Shown: positions 1 to 9,954, numbered from the stretch's first letter. The stretch is 20,555 nt of DNA from Pleurotus ostreatus/Saccharomyces cerevisiae fusant (GCA_024196135.1 JAMQCK010000531.1:1-20555); one strand, 5' to 3'. Numbers and translations: made by a program. Notes: generated by a model from the letters alone, not told the origin.

Positions 1-215
1 TCACATGTTATGACTCACGTATCACATGACGGACACATGGACACACGTGGACACACACTACGACATCATATGTTTATTGTTTACACGTCCACTGCATTAT
101 CACATGCTACCTACCATCCTGTACATATATAAGGAGGCCCTCTCTGCCCTCCAGAATAACAGGTCTTTACCTACCTCTGCGCTTGCCTCATATCAAGCTC
201 CTTACCACCAGGTAA
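1..215 (+). promoter_or_regulatory. Promoter-like or LTR-fragment sequence at left edge
   Basis: This stretch is poorer in GC than the genes and holds a clear TATA motif (TATATAAGG, 125-133) reading rightwards. A pyrimidine-rich leader follows, then a consensus 5' splice donor (CAG|GTAAGC, donor at 212). That order resembles the U3-R-U5 end of an LTR or an ordinary fungal promoter with a leader intron. It overlaps the last codons of the minus-strand 584-residue gene, so any transcript from it would be antisense to that gene. It does not match the gypsy LTR at 9596. The left end is cut by the window, so LTR identity cannot be tested here. Confidence 0.3.
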
Positions 216-2129
216 GCTGCTAGGCGCGCTTCCCCGCATGCTCAACACAGCCATGTCATGAGTCGCATCCAAGGCCGTCGAGGCTGCGGTCGTGTCGAGC
301 ATCGCGTCTGCCTTCACACCAATCGTCGCGTCGGGCGTCGCGTCTGCCTTCGCGCCATTCGTCGCGTTGGGCATCGCGTCTGCCTTCGCGCCAATCGTCG
401 CGTCGGGCGTCGCGTCTACCTTCGCGCCATTCGTCGCGTCGGGCATCACCTCCACGCTTGCGCCTGTCTCCACGACCATCTCCGCGTCAAGCAAGCCATC
501 CACCTCCACATCAGGTGTTCCACCCGTCCTCATGGGTGCTACCGCCGGCGTCGCGTCGAAGTCCGCGTCCATCGACACATCAGGACGTGACGTGTCTGTC
601 GCTGGATAGATGTCGGCCATCTCGACATCATCATCATCAAACAGCGACGATGGGTCGGCAGAGGTCTTGGTGGGCGAAGCTTCGGGAATGAGCTGAGGTT
701 GATGTGCCGGAGCCGGGGAGCGCGCTGAATCACTAGCAGTGGTGGGAGCGGTCTCGCCTGCACGGCGGAGACGCGCAAGCGGCTGCCGAGGCGGTGAAGA
801 CTCGCGAGCAGAAGGCGAAGCTGGAGTCGACGCAGGTAGAATAGACTCTCTGGGCGTCGTCCCAGAGATCGCACGGCGGGACCTAGCATCGGAAAGTGAG
901 CGACTGAGACACTCAGGGTCGCCTACGAAGAGGTCAGAGGGTGTACGCGCACGGTATACTGAGCATGAACGTACTGTAGCAATTTTTTGCGAAGTCAATC
1001 AAGATTGTTTCGATATCGGAGAGGCCGTCAGGGTCGAAGTAGGGGAGAGTCTGAGAGTTGAGACCGCGAGTCACTCCGGCATGCGCACTGCCAGGTAGGT
1101 ACGTGTCAGTAGCGGACAATTGGGCGTCGTAGTCGACTCACCTCAAGACACCCAATTTACCCCCGTCATCCGGCATAGGACCAAAGAGAAAGATCGACGC
1201 ACAGAGACTGGCGTTGGTGTTGACGGCGTCCATGAGCGGCTGGAGGTAGAGCCCCGCCGTCGAAATCGCGCTGCAGAACAGTGAGATTGGGTATCCCACC
1301 GAGACACAACAACAACGTACTGCTGGAAATCCTCAGGCGTCTTAAGGACCTTCGGTGTGCGCATGGCGGTCTCGAAGGCCGCCTTCTGGCGCTCCACCTC
1401 CTCCTGGTGAGCGCGCACGACCGAGTCCTTGAAAGACTCCGTCTCCCGCTCCCAGCACTCTGCGGTGACCCTGTTGCGGACAGACAGCGCGACCGGGTGC
1501 TTCCACCCCTCCGGCGGATCCACACCCATCTCGTCCCATCTAGCGAGGTCCGCGTCCGCCTTCTCCCTCTCCTTTACGAACACCGCCTCAAAGACGGACT
1601 TCACTCGAGCAGAGTAGTACAACTTCGAGTAGTACTGGACAATGTGCGTGGGGACGGAGCGCCTCGGAGCCTGCGCCTGAGTATGGTCTGTGAAGAGCTC
1701 GTTGATGTGTTCCTGGGTGTCTGTGGGCTTGATCTTGTTCACCTCGCCGCGGTAATACGAGGCGATTTTCTTTAAAGACATGAGACGAACTCGTGCGAGT
1801 GTACGACGGTTACTCACCGAGCGCAGGCGCTTGCGGTACGCCTTCGCGGCCTTCACCTCGTCTGGAGTGAGGTCCGAGTAGTCCTCGGTCATATCGTCGG
1901 CGTCAGGATCGGGGAGGTCTTCTTCAAGGTCGGTCGAGAGATCGAAGCCGGGGCCGAACTTCATCATGAATTTGGTGGTGATTCTGTCGTAGAACTGGCC
2001 GCGATTCTTCGATGCCTCGAACTCCGCCTGGTGGCGCTTGAGGAACGCACACTTGACGCCGACAACCCAGTGGGTGGGCCCCGGAGCACGCCTAGTCGGA
2101 TCGTCCTTCGCCTTCGCTCGCTTGCCCAT
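171..2129 (-). CDS. Hypothetical protein of an expanded basidiomycete family, 584 aa, five exons
   Basis: Exons on the minus strand are 1818-2129, 1321-1769, 1142-1270, 975-1087 and 171-922. The introns are 48, 50, 54 and 52 bases, all GT-AG, and the sum is exactly 585 codons. The start is the ATG at 2129 (MGKRAKAKDD). The N-terminal half contains the blocks VKCAFLKRHQAEFEASK and FYDRITTKFMMKFG, then a charged helical part. After splicing, exon 3 gives a hydrophobic block followed by IFLFGPMPDDGG. From memory, this order matches a family present in many copies in Agaricomycete genomes, with a conserved G-G-PDP-x-x-G-G-type motif late in the protein. Its biochemical function is not known to me. 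The C-terminal 250 residues are low complexity: Ser/Pro/Ala-rich, an acidic DDDDVEMAD patch, and a 12-residue tandem repeat. The last residues may be encoded by promoter- or LTR-like DNA, so the native C-terminus is uncertain. The splice model is strong; the function is unassigned. Confidence 0.72.
301..444 (-). repeat. Coding minisatellite, four 36-bp units
   Basis: Four contiguous 36-base units (301-336, 337-372, 373-408, 409-444) lie in the last exon of the 584-residue gene. Units 1 and 3 resemble each other most, as do 2 and 4, so there is a 72-base higher-order period. Each unit encodes 12 residues of the pattern ATxGxKxDAxxD/N. The unit length is a multiple of three, so copy-number change would keep the frame. 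There are no spacers between units, so this is not a CRISPR array. Confidence 0.9.
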
Positions 2130-3075
2130 TGCAGATATCGTAGAGTACAGTGATTGAGGTGGTAAGTTGAAGAAGAGGGGCCTGGCATGTAGATACGAGT
2201 GCGCCTGGCTGCCGCCAATGTTGTCAGTTACTTGGTATGGGGCTGACAGACAAACATCTTACAACAATCCGCCGTCAATGACTTCTTTCCGGGTGGCCTG
2301 ACTACGGCTTCCCGTGGATCGAATCGCGTTCCTCAAACGTTGGTGGCAAATATCGACCGTGCGCTTCTAGGCTCTGGAGACTGTCAGAAAATGCAGGGAT
2401 AGCAACACGACCAGCTCGGGCACAGGATAGAGAATATATATGAACAATGGTGAGAACTTACTATGAGCGAGTGAGTGGGTGCGTACACACGGGGAAACAC
2501 CGTCGGTGGTGAGACCAAGCAGTCGCGCTTGAATACACGAAAGTAAGGTTGTAAGTCTGCAAACATGTCAGTGAGATTCAGGAAGCGGAGGACGTAGATC
2601 GTCGACTAGAAGCCTTCGTACCTTCTCGACTCCCTGACTTTGGACGTTGCGACGCAAGGCGTGGATCTGAGCGCGAAGACGAGCGCGGATACACGGCATA
2701 CCTGCACGCAAAAGTCAATATTGACACCACATTGGATGAGAAGAATGTGGGCGCACCTTGGAATCGCGGAATCCGTTGCCCTCTGTTGACATCCTTCCCT
2801 AAAACACGGGGAATGGTGGGGGCAGATAGGCAGTAATGGTCATTAGACCACATCCTTCGCATGCCTGTAGGACTTCGTGAGCACTAAGACGACTAATAGA
2901 AAATAGGATTGGACAGCGAAGCACGGAAGATCGACAGATACATTGAAAGCGAGTAAATACAGCATACACGATAGCCACGATATTGTACATTGAATACTGA
3001 GCGAGAACAAGAAACAACGACGTACACACAAGAAGAGACAAGTATACGGCCAACATGTTATCCATACATCGACGG
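2130..3075. other. Intergenic stretch between two minus-strand genes, with a possible small spliced gene
   Basis: The right part (about 2863-3075) is AT-richer and looks like 3' untranslated sequence of the 394-residue gene. In the middle, three minus-strand segments (2757-2862, 2622-2701, 2461-2556) join through GT-AG introns of 55 and 65 bases into a 93-residue frame. It starts at the ATG at 2862, and its best part is the helical stretch IRARLRAQIHALRRNV. A second frame starting at an ATG in the first segment can also be spliced, so the model is ambiguous. I recognise no family. It may be a real small gene, or exon debris from a degraded copy. The rest (2130-2460) shows nothing I can identify. 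Confidence 0.3.
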
Positions 3076-4401
3076 TCAGTCCGCGAAGAACTGCTTCACC
3101 GCACGGTTGAGCTTGTCGGAGTCGGTGACGACGTCGATGTTGCCATGGGCCGCATGGAGGTCCCTCGCGTACGCACTGATACGGGTCAGATCAGGGGCAT
3201 GTGGATGACAGCGGAACGTACCAATTGCGCGTCAGGATCAGCCCAAGACCCTGAGAATCTTGAGAGAGCCAGACCGGCTGAATGAAGGTGGAAGGAGGAT
3301 GCGGTCCCGCAGGCCCTAAGCGGCTGAAAGCCGGAGCGGACGTAGGAGTCGAAGCCGAGGAGGGCTGCATCGCAGCCGTGGCTGTGGGCGGTGTAAGGGA
3401 CGTCGCCGCGGATGGAGATACAGAAGTTGTCGCCGCAGAGGAAAGCGGTGCAAACACCGACGGCACGCTCGGGACACTGGACGGTCCACAAAGCGAGGAA
3501 GGGTACGGTGGAGGAGGACCGCGCTGCACGACATCCGGGCCGTTTTGATTGCGCGATGTGCGTGGCGGCATGACTACCGCAGCGGGGGTACCTGGTAAAA
3601 CCACAGGCCGTGCTCGCAGGCCAGCCACAGCGGGATTGAGAGGACTGGAGGGTCCCCGGACTCTGGACGGTGTGACAGGTGCAGGAGAGATGATGTCCGA
3701 AGAGCGTGCGCCACCATAAGCCATCGGAGCCATGCCTGGGGATGGGCCTGCAGTCCGACGAGGGGATCGGAAGATGGAGGGCAATGTACAGGGCGAGTTC
3801 GGTGGGGTGAAGGGGAGCGCGCTCGAGCTGCGGGACTGAATGGTCTAGAGGTCAGGCATGAGCAACAGGATGTGGAGAGCAAGGACGTACTTTGGGAGGA
3901 GACTCCGGCGCCTTTGGGGTTGGCGGGCCAACATGACCATGAACACCGCTGCGGCAGTCGGCCTTCCACAGCTCAAGGCAGTCGAGGAAGCTTGTCATCG
4001 GCTCGAACTCTGGCTGGGGGTGGAGGCCTTGTATGGCGAATCTCATATCGTTCCTGCGAAGTTGATTAGCGTATGGCTTCAGAGTATAGCTGGAAAACGA
4101 ACTCGTCGGTGTACACGCCACCAGCTCGATCCTTACTCGACCGGACAAAGATGAACGACTTGAAGGAAGGCTCCCAGCGGACGTCGCGGCCATTGGCGCT
4201 ATGAAGAGGGCTGGGGTGGAAGGGAACTGCGCAGTATCCCGGTCCCGGAGGAGTATCCAGGCTGAAGCTCATGATAGCCTCGTCGCATCCGGGGTCGACG
4301 TCGGAATATTCATCTTCAGCAGCGGCGCTAGTTCGAGCATGCGAAGGATGCACCGCGGTAAGGGCCTTGTAGATTTCGTCCGTCCTGCGAGCATTCGTCA
4401 T
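3076..4401 (-). CDS. Hypothetical protein, 394 aa, four exons
   Basis: Exons on the minus strand are 4103-4401, 3891-4053, 3222-3844 and 3076-3175, with introns of 49, 46 and 46 bases. All are GT-AG, and the sum is exactly 395 codons. I chose the ATG at 4401 (MTNARRTDEI) because the open frame above it lacks coding character. Residues about 1-150 look globular and include FKSFIFVRSSKDRAGGVYTD and a downstream block ending LELWKADC. Short V-Y and W/C positions of this kind occur in viroplasmin-like (RNase H1 N-terminal) modules, but the resemblance is weak and I do not assign it. From about 155 to 350 the chain is Pro/Ser/Ala-rich and probably disordered. The last exon returns to a structured helical end (AYARDLHAAHGNIDVVTDS), which supports the final splice. 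It is divergent from the plus-strand gene starting at 5594. Confidence 0.65.
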
Positions 4402-5593
4402 GGCTGAGAGAGAGCGCGATAGCGGCGAACGGTAAGAAGGAAGAGGTTGTGGCTGTTCTGTTGGGGCTTTTACCAAGCATGCACAAACACAAGCGCCCCA
4501 ACGTCTAAGTCCCTCTGAGGTCAAAGCGGTCATTTGCACATGGAATTTGGTTACTGGAGGCGTAGATAGCAAGAGGAGCGCCTTTCTTCAGCATATATCA
4601 GCACTCTGATTGGGTTTACACATGATTTGAGGTTCATGAGCGCCGGGAGGACATACACATATAGCCCTCGACGTGCATGGTCTACCGGGCTTTTGCAAGC
4701 ATTCATAGTGTCAATTCGAAGGTGTTCAGAGGTTGGGCGTGCGCATATCGCGGGACATTGGCTCTGGGAAGGTCGCTGTCTTCGTGAACACAAGCATCTG
4801 GGGTCAAGGTATATAGGAAAAATAATCCTGAGCGCTGCTGCTCATGAGAGCGCATGGTATATAGCAGGCGAGTGGCTACTCCGTATGTTAGGAAAAAAAA
4901 AAGTGCTCAGATTGGGCTCGGAGTAGGCTAGAACTGTAGGGGGAGTATAGACGGTCCCTTCTGACGGCATATCTTGTAGGACGACAGTAACTGTCAGCCC
5001 AGGGAACAATAAGAAACGAGATTCTTGCTATGTTGTACACGCACTCCATAAAGCTTGGCGGCCTATGACGCTAATAAAATAGGCAATCCTCTGTGAGTAT
5101 ACCAGTGTCTTTCGGCTAGAACGTGTCGCATACCTCCCAAACCATGTAGCAGGACGGAACAGCATACGATTTCAGGTAGCAAACATCTGCAAAAACTGTA
5201 CGCCACAAGAGTCCCACCTTCACCATATTTCAGATGTGGTTTGGGAAAGTAGTCTACTAGCTACTCTGATGCTCAAAAAACTCGCCAGAGTCGTTGGCGT
5301 ACTGCTATAGTGCACACAGGCATTGTCCGCCCAAGCCCTCACGTGCAAGTTCAACTTGCCTTATTTGGATGCAATCTCGCAAATCGCGTCTTGTCTCCGC
5401 CTCCGACCTTCTCGTCGCCTTCGCGCGCATCCCCATACCATCGTCTCGGGGTTCTTATCCGCCCTTTTTGCCCTGCATGAGGATTGTTTGGCCATGTATC
5501 CCTTGCCTCAACGACTCAAAAGGCGCGTTGAAAATTTCCTTCCCTTCATCGCCCTTTCCGTAGGTCGAACTCATCCATCACCTTCCGCACACG
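4402..5593. other. Divergent intergenic region, with one possible upstream exon
   Basis: This 1.2-kb gap separates the divergent starts at 4401 and 5594 and presumably holds both promoters. Most of it (4402-5300) is AT-richer, with scattered stops and no convincing ORF; the open frame at 4627-4926 has no protein-like character. The right end is different. From about 5314 to 5554 one frame is open and reads like protein (FNLPYLDAISQIASCL, FLSALFALHEDCLAMYPLPQ). It has a splice-acceptor-like CACACAG before it and a GTAGGT donor after FIALS at 5561. It could be an upstream exon of the 363-residue gene. Confidence 0.5.
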
Positions 5594-6838
5594 ATGGAGC
5601 GCCCACGCCCGTCCCAAGCGCTCTACGAGCATAACCTCTCCCTAATGGCCGCTCTCTCTACTACCTTGAAGTCGGACTTCAAGTGCGTCGAGCTCCTCTC
5701 CCATATTGCCAACGAAGCTGACCTTGAACCAGGGCCAAGATGGAGGCGCAGTCGCACACGGACGCTCTCGCAAGGGTCAATATCGCCGCCAAGCCCCCTC
5801 CGGACGCGTTCGAGAAGAGTCTCAGCGAGGACGACGCCCGGTATGGGAATGCTCGCGCGCGCCGTGGCTGTTGAGCTGACCTATGCCCAGCGCGTACTCG
5901 ATCAGCCGCAGCGTCCCGAACTACGTCGACATCCGGTTCATCCAGGAATACATCTGGGACAACCGTCCCTTTCGCTGGGCACTCTCCGTCAACAATGCAG
6001 ACCTCCTACTTCCCCTTCCCAAGGACGCTCCTCTCGCGCCGCGTGGTACTCCCCACGGCGGCGGGGTCGCCCCTCGGGCCAAGGGCCGCCCTCCTATGCA
6101 CGGATCCTGCTCGCGCCAGATCACCGTCGGCGTTTCGCCCATCCTCAAGGCCTTCACTGATGCCTTGGCCGCCAACAAGGTCAACATCTTCCGGTGCGCC
6201 GCCCAGACGACTGTTCGGATGGAACCCGGCAGGTGCGTCACATTCCTATACCTTCTTCTCTGTTGCATTCTGACGACCTTTGAAGGGAGTACGGCTTCGA
6301 TGACCTTTTCGATGCCGCAGCCTACCCCTTCAGCAAGATCGGCGAATGCTGCGGCGGTCACTACAGACAGGTTCAGCGCGAGCTGAGGCTGGCGCGCGGT
6401 AGCATCACGCACTACATCGGTCTCAAAAGGTCGACCGTGCCGGTGCCGCGCCCCGCGTTGAAGGCTGTAGTGAAGTCGGCGGCTCGCACGCGGCCTAAGA
6501 AGCGCGTGGAGGCTGCTGCATCACGCGCGGCCTCTCCTGCTTGGGGTGGCGGGTCATCGGGTGCGCCTTCCTCGTCGTCTGCCTCGGGTCCATCGACATC
6601 TACGGGTGCGGGGCCATCTTCGCTGAGGCTCGGGGTGGGGTCGTTGTCTTCATTCGCAGGTGTAGGTGATGACAAGGACGATCCTATCTACATATCGAGC
6701 GACTCGGAGTCGTCCAGCGATGGATCCTACTCGGACTCAGAGGGGTCGGTCACGATGGATGATGACGACGAGGACTCTGACTCCGATTCACTGATGTCGC
6801 ATGGGCCCCGCCTAGGCTCGCCCTTCGTGTACAAGTAG
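5594..6838 (+). CDS. Hypothetical protein with acidic Ser/Asp-rich tail, 363 aa, four exons
   Basis: Exons are 5594-5682, 5733-5840, 5891-6232 and 6286-6838. The introns are 50, 50 and 53 bases, all GT-AG and all in phase 2, and the sum is exactly 364 codons. Exons 1-3 and the start of exon 4 encode a compact region of about 230 residues with blocks VPNYVDIRFIQEYIWDNRPF, SPILKAFTDALAANKVNIFR and IGECCGGHYRQVQRELRLAR. I do not recognise a family. The remainder is Ala/Ser/Gly linker, then a strongly acidic tail (MDDDDEDSDSDS). At about residues 313-321, PIYISSDSE has the form of a SUMO-interacting motif: hydrophobic residues followed by acidic and Ser residues. The N-terminus may be incomplete, because a coding-like exon lies just upstream (5314-5561). 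It is co-directional with the KDZ transposase. Confidence 0.65.
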
Positions 6839-6917
6839 TCAGTCGTCGTGCTAGCCTATGTATCATCTTGTGCTCCTTAGTTAGGCTATTTTGATGTTCC
6901 CACATATAACGTATACC

Positions 6918-6923
6918 AATAAA
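6918..6923 (+). terminator. Polyadenylation signal (AATAAA)
   Basis: A canonical AATAAA lies 80 bases after the stop codon of the 363-residue gene, in AT-rich sequence suited to a 3' end. This is a sequence match only; fungal poly(A) signals are often degenerate. Confidence 0.45.
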
Positions 6924-7135
6924 GCCTATGTCTTGCTCCACACCAGCCTGTACTTATTCCTTGGGCTCTGTCATTGAGTTCACCAAACACTTGACTCGCT
7001 CCTCGATGCTTAGCCAGGGCCCCAGTCACTCGTCACATAACGAACCACGTCTCGCTCCGAAAATACTTTTCTCTGATTGATAGGGTGAATAAGAGTGCAT
7101 TCGTCTCTTTTATACTGCACTCATGGTGTATTGGC

Positions 7136-9595
7136 ATGCGCAGAAGAGCCAAAAATGATTGTAACCAGGTGCGATCAACAAAGTATGGGTGCTTGTTTGG
7201 GTATGATATTCAACACGTGATCATTCACGCTGACGCGCGACGCGTCCATAGCCAGCTACCAGCAGTCAACATATCGGATTCCACTCGTTCCAGTCACAAG
7301 CGCAAAGCTCCACCGCGTCCATCCCTTCATCGATCCCAGCCACATCAAGGGACCCACGTTGAAATATCTGCGGATAAACGACGCATTCTCAAGACCTCCC
7401 ACCGCTTCTCCACCTCATCAACTTTCGTCCCTCATGAACCCCCCTTGCCACCTCCCCGACTAGTGGAGCCGGACGAGCGCCCCAGCAATGTTCAGGATGA
7501 CCCCTTCTTTCAAGCATACAATGAGAACGAGGGCGAGAACATCATCATGTGCGACGTACCGGCGCAGGGAACTCGATATCAGGTTTGAGAGCATCCTTCT
7601 GTTTGATATAAGACTGGACTAAAAGCGCCCTAGGATGACCCCATCGGTCACTTCAGTCCCCTCCGACAAGAATATCTCGAAGAGGTGCTCCGATGGGAGT
7701 CGCGCGGCCCTCGCCAGTTTTCACAGCAGTGCCGGGGATGTGGAGGGGAAGAGGCCCTTTTCCGCTGCCGCGATGGGTGTATGGGGCGATGGATGTTCTG
7801 CAAGGCGTGTATAGTCACCCGACATGCCCACTGCCCGCTGCATTGGATCGAAGTGCGTGGTTACTCTCGCTCCCTCGCGCGCGTCCTAATCGCTTGACAG
7901 GAATGGCTTGTCGATCGCTCATACTTCCGCCGTACAACTTTGCAGGACATGGGTCTGCGTGTCCAACTCATGCACCCTCCCGGCGACCACTGCATCGCTC
8001 CCGCTAGTGCCGACAAGGACTTCACAGTCATTCATCACAATGGAATCCACCGCGTCTCCGTCGACTTCTGCCACTGTGGGCGCGGACAAGGCGTGCACCA
8101 CCGTCAACAACTAATGCGGAATGGCTGGTGGCCCGCAAGCGTAGCGAATCCACAGACGTGCGCGACGATCGACTGCCTTCGTCAATTCCACAAGATCAAC
8201 AACCTCAGTAAGGTCGCCGTCTATGAATACTACCGGGCGCTGCAGCAGTTGACGGATAACACGGGTGCAAACACGGTCATCGTGCGTGTCTCATGATATA
8301 CTTCCCCTAACGCGCGCTAACCAGATACAGGACAAACGGCGTGTATTCATGTTCATCATTCGGCAGTTTCGGCACATCCTACTGCTGAAGCGCGCCGGGC
8401 GGGGGCATTTTGCGGATGGCGTTGCAACAACGCAAGACGGTCAACTTGCTCTTCGGTGTCCCGCATGTCCCCAACCTGGCCGCAACCTTCCCGACGACTG
8501 GCAATCGGCCCCTGCCGCGGATAAGTGAGTTCAAGTCTTGTACCGCGAGATCAGTTCTGACTGCCCCCCATCTAGATTTCTCTACAGGCTATTCATCGCA
8601 GAGGACGCCAACTTCCGCCTCGTCAATGCGAATGCGTCCAGCTTTGCCAAGGATCCCTTCCTTGGTGACGGATGGGGGTACTTTGTTGCTCATCCCGACT
8701 ATATGGCGTACATCAAGCAGTATATTCACGAGTCCGACGTAAGTGATCAGCTTGACTACGGTGCTTGTTCCCTCGACGCTGATCTCGTCCCTTTAGATAT
8801 CAACCTGCTCCGGCTTTGCCGCTATCTTTCTCGCCAATCTCAAGCGGGTCGCAGGCCTCCGGACGACAGGTGTCGCCTCGATCTGCTGCTCGCGGCACAA
8901 TCTCATCCGCGCTAACGGTGTCGGTGACCTGCAAAAGGGGGAAAGGTGCGCCAACATTATGTTTTATCCTCGCGTCTGGCTCACGCCATATACAGATTTG
9001 CTAACATGACTTATGTACTGGCTGCCGCGATCAAGGGCGCAGGCGTCACGGATGTTCTACATACGTATGATGTTGCGTGCATATTCTCGGCAAACCTCTG
9101 GGCTCGCAACGCGACGTTGCCGCCTTCCATGCAGATCACAATCGCCCCCAGCAACTTCACCTCACGCGTGCCAAAATTCCACCTCCCTGCACATAAGCCC
9201 GATTGCCATGCACGTCAAGCGCTCAACTTCACGGACGGCGCAGGCCTCACGCACGGCGAGACGGTGGAGCAGAACTGGTCCATTATGAATAAGGCGGCAG
9301 CTCAGACGAAACCGATGGGTCCCGGTACTCGACAAGGCACCCTCGAAGACATGATTGGATGCCTCAATAAGTCCTGTATCGATGGCTTAGGTATGGTTTC
9401 TCATTCAGTCTATCTCTGCGTCGCCTTGACATCCCTTTCAGAGACTGTCATGCCGTCGCGCATGCGCAAAGCGATCAAGGGCTATGCTATTGCTCAACCC
9501 GAGCACGAGCAGCTTCACGCCGGCCTCATGTCCGTCAGCGCCGAGACGGTCGAGAAGTGGCTTGCGGACGAGCGCGTTTGGCAAGAAGACAGGTC
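7136..9595 (+). pseudogene. CxC2-type KDZ transposase, truncated by LTR retrotransposon insertion
   Basis: Exons are 7136-7582, 7634-7852, 7901-8281, 8331-8524, 8576-8738, 8797-8945, 8996-9390 and 9442-9595, joined by seven in-frame GT-AG introns of 48-58 bases. About 700 residues remain. Exon 2 holds the CxC2 cysteine cluster (numbered from the ATG at 7136: C182, C185, C194, C198, C205, C208, H213, H219). The KDZ core follows: RFLYRLFIAEDANFRL (D424), the ISTCSGF block, GVGDLQKGERFANM, HTYDVACIF (D543) and THGETVEQNWS (E606). These three acidic residues fit the DDE-type catalytic triad known for Kyakuja-Dileera-Zisupton transposases, which cut and paste DNA. At 9596 a gypsy LTR begins, and the frame runs only 11 sense codons into it before a TAG at 9630. 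The C-terminal part should lie beyond the right edge of the window. The start is uncertain, since residues 1-100 do not look conserved. Confidence 0.88.
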
Positions 9596-9919
9596 TGTAA
9601 GGACGTTGGTCCCTTTTGCTCTGTATCCTTAGACTCCCTCGTAATGAACCGAACCGCTGATACGCGATTAGCACGATACGTAGGAGTACAGGATAGAAAA
9701 GAGCTGATCAAGATATGTGTCAAGAAGTAATATAAAGCCGGGCCACGTGCCCACGTGATGTCCATGCGCCCACGGGCGCCCACAAGTCCGTATAAGTCCA
9801 TGCCCCATTACACCCTCCCCCTCGGAACGACAAAGACGTTCAGCACCACGACGCGGCCCCGTACCTGCCGGTGCACTCGACCGAGCACCTGCGGGTACGA
9901 GAACAAAGGTAAGGAAGCA
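9596..9919 (-). repeat. 3' LTR (right boundary uncertain, 9905 or 9919)
   Basis: The left edge is firm: the sequence from 9596 (TGTAAGGACG) matches the copy starting at 20459 base for base over 97 bases, and the KDZ coding sequence stops there. The right edge cannot be fixed by alignment because the other LTR is cut. In element orientation an LTR should begin with TG. Candidates are 9919, directly after a purine-rich tract with three bases between, and 9905. The element-strand end is ...TTACA. Total length is therefore about 310-324 bases. Confidence 0.85.
9726..9757 (-). promoter_or_regulatory. LTR promoter: TATA motif with two CACGTG boxes
   Basis: In element orientation, two palindromic CACGTG hexamers (9752-9757 and 9744-9749, eight bases apart) precede a TATA-like TTTATATTA (9728-9736). 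CACGTG is the core bound by bHLH factors of the Pho4/Cbf1 type in fungi. The order and spacing suit the U3 promoter that starts genomic RNA at the 5' LTR. The sites are seen in the sequence; the transcription role is inferred. Confidence 0.45.
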
Positions 9920-9922
9920 GAA

Positions 9923-9932
9923 CCCCACCCTT
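9923..9932 (-). other. Candidate polypurine tract
   Basis: On the element strand this reads AAGGGTGGGG and lies between the ORF3 stop and the LTR. Plus-strand synthesis of Ty3/gypsy elements starts at a purine tract directly before the 3' LTR. It is interrupted by one T and is three bases from the best TG, so the call is tentative. Confidence 0.35.
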
Positions 9933-9954
9933 GTGCCACACTCGACCGAGTAGC

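Noticed and set aside
26..223. 65-residue plus-strand ORF at the left edge
   Set aside because: It spans a TATA box and a splice-donor-like site in low-complexity sequence; no coding character.
301..444. Regular 36-bp repeats as a CRISPR array
   Set aside because: The units are contiguous without spacers, lie in a coding exon, and the genome is eukaryotic.
3852..4193. TET/JBP dioxygenase expected beside KDZ transposases
   Set aside because: I looked for an H-x-D ... H dioxygenase pattern in all spliced products of the left block and saw none.
4627..4926. 99-residue plus-strand ORF in the divergent intergenic region
   Set aside because: The composition is not protein-like, the DNA is AT-rich with poly-A runs, and there are no splice signals linking it to other exons.
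7085..7135. KDZ transposase start at 7085
   Set aside because: The codon there is GTG. The first in-frame ATG is at 7136, and even that is uncertain.
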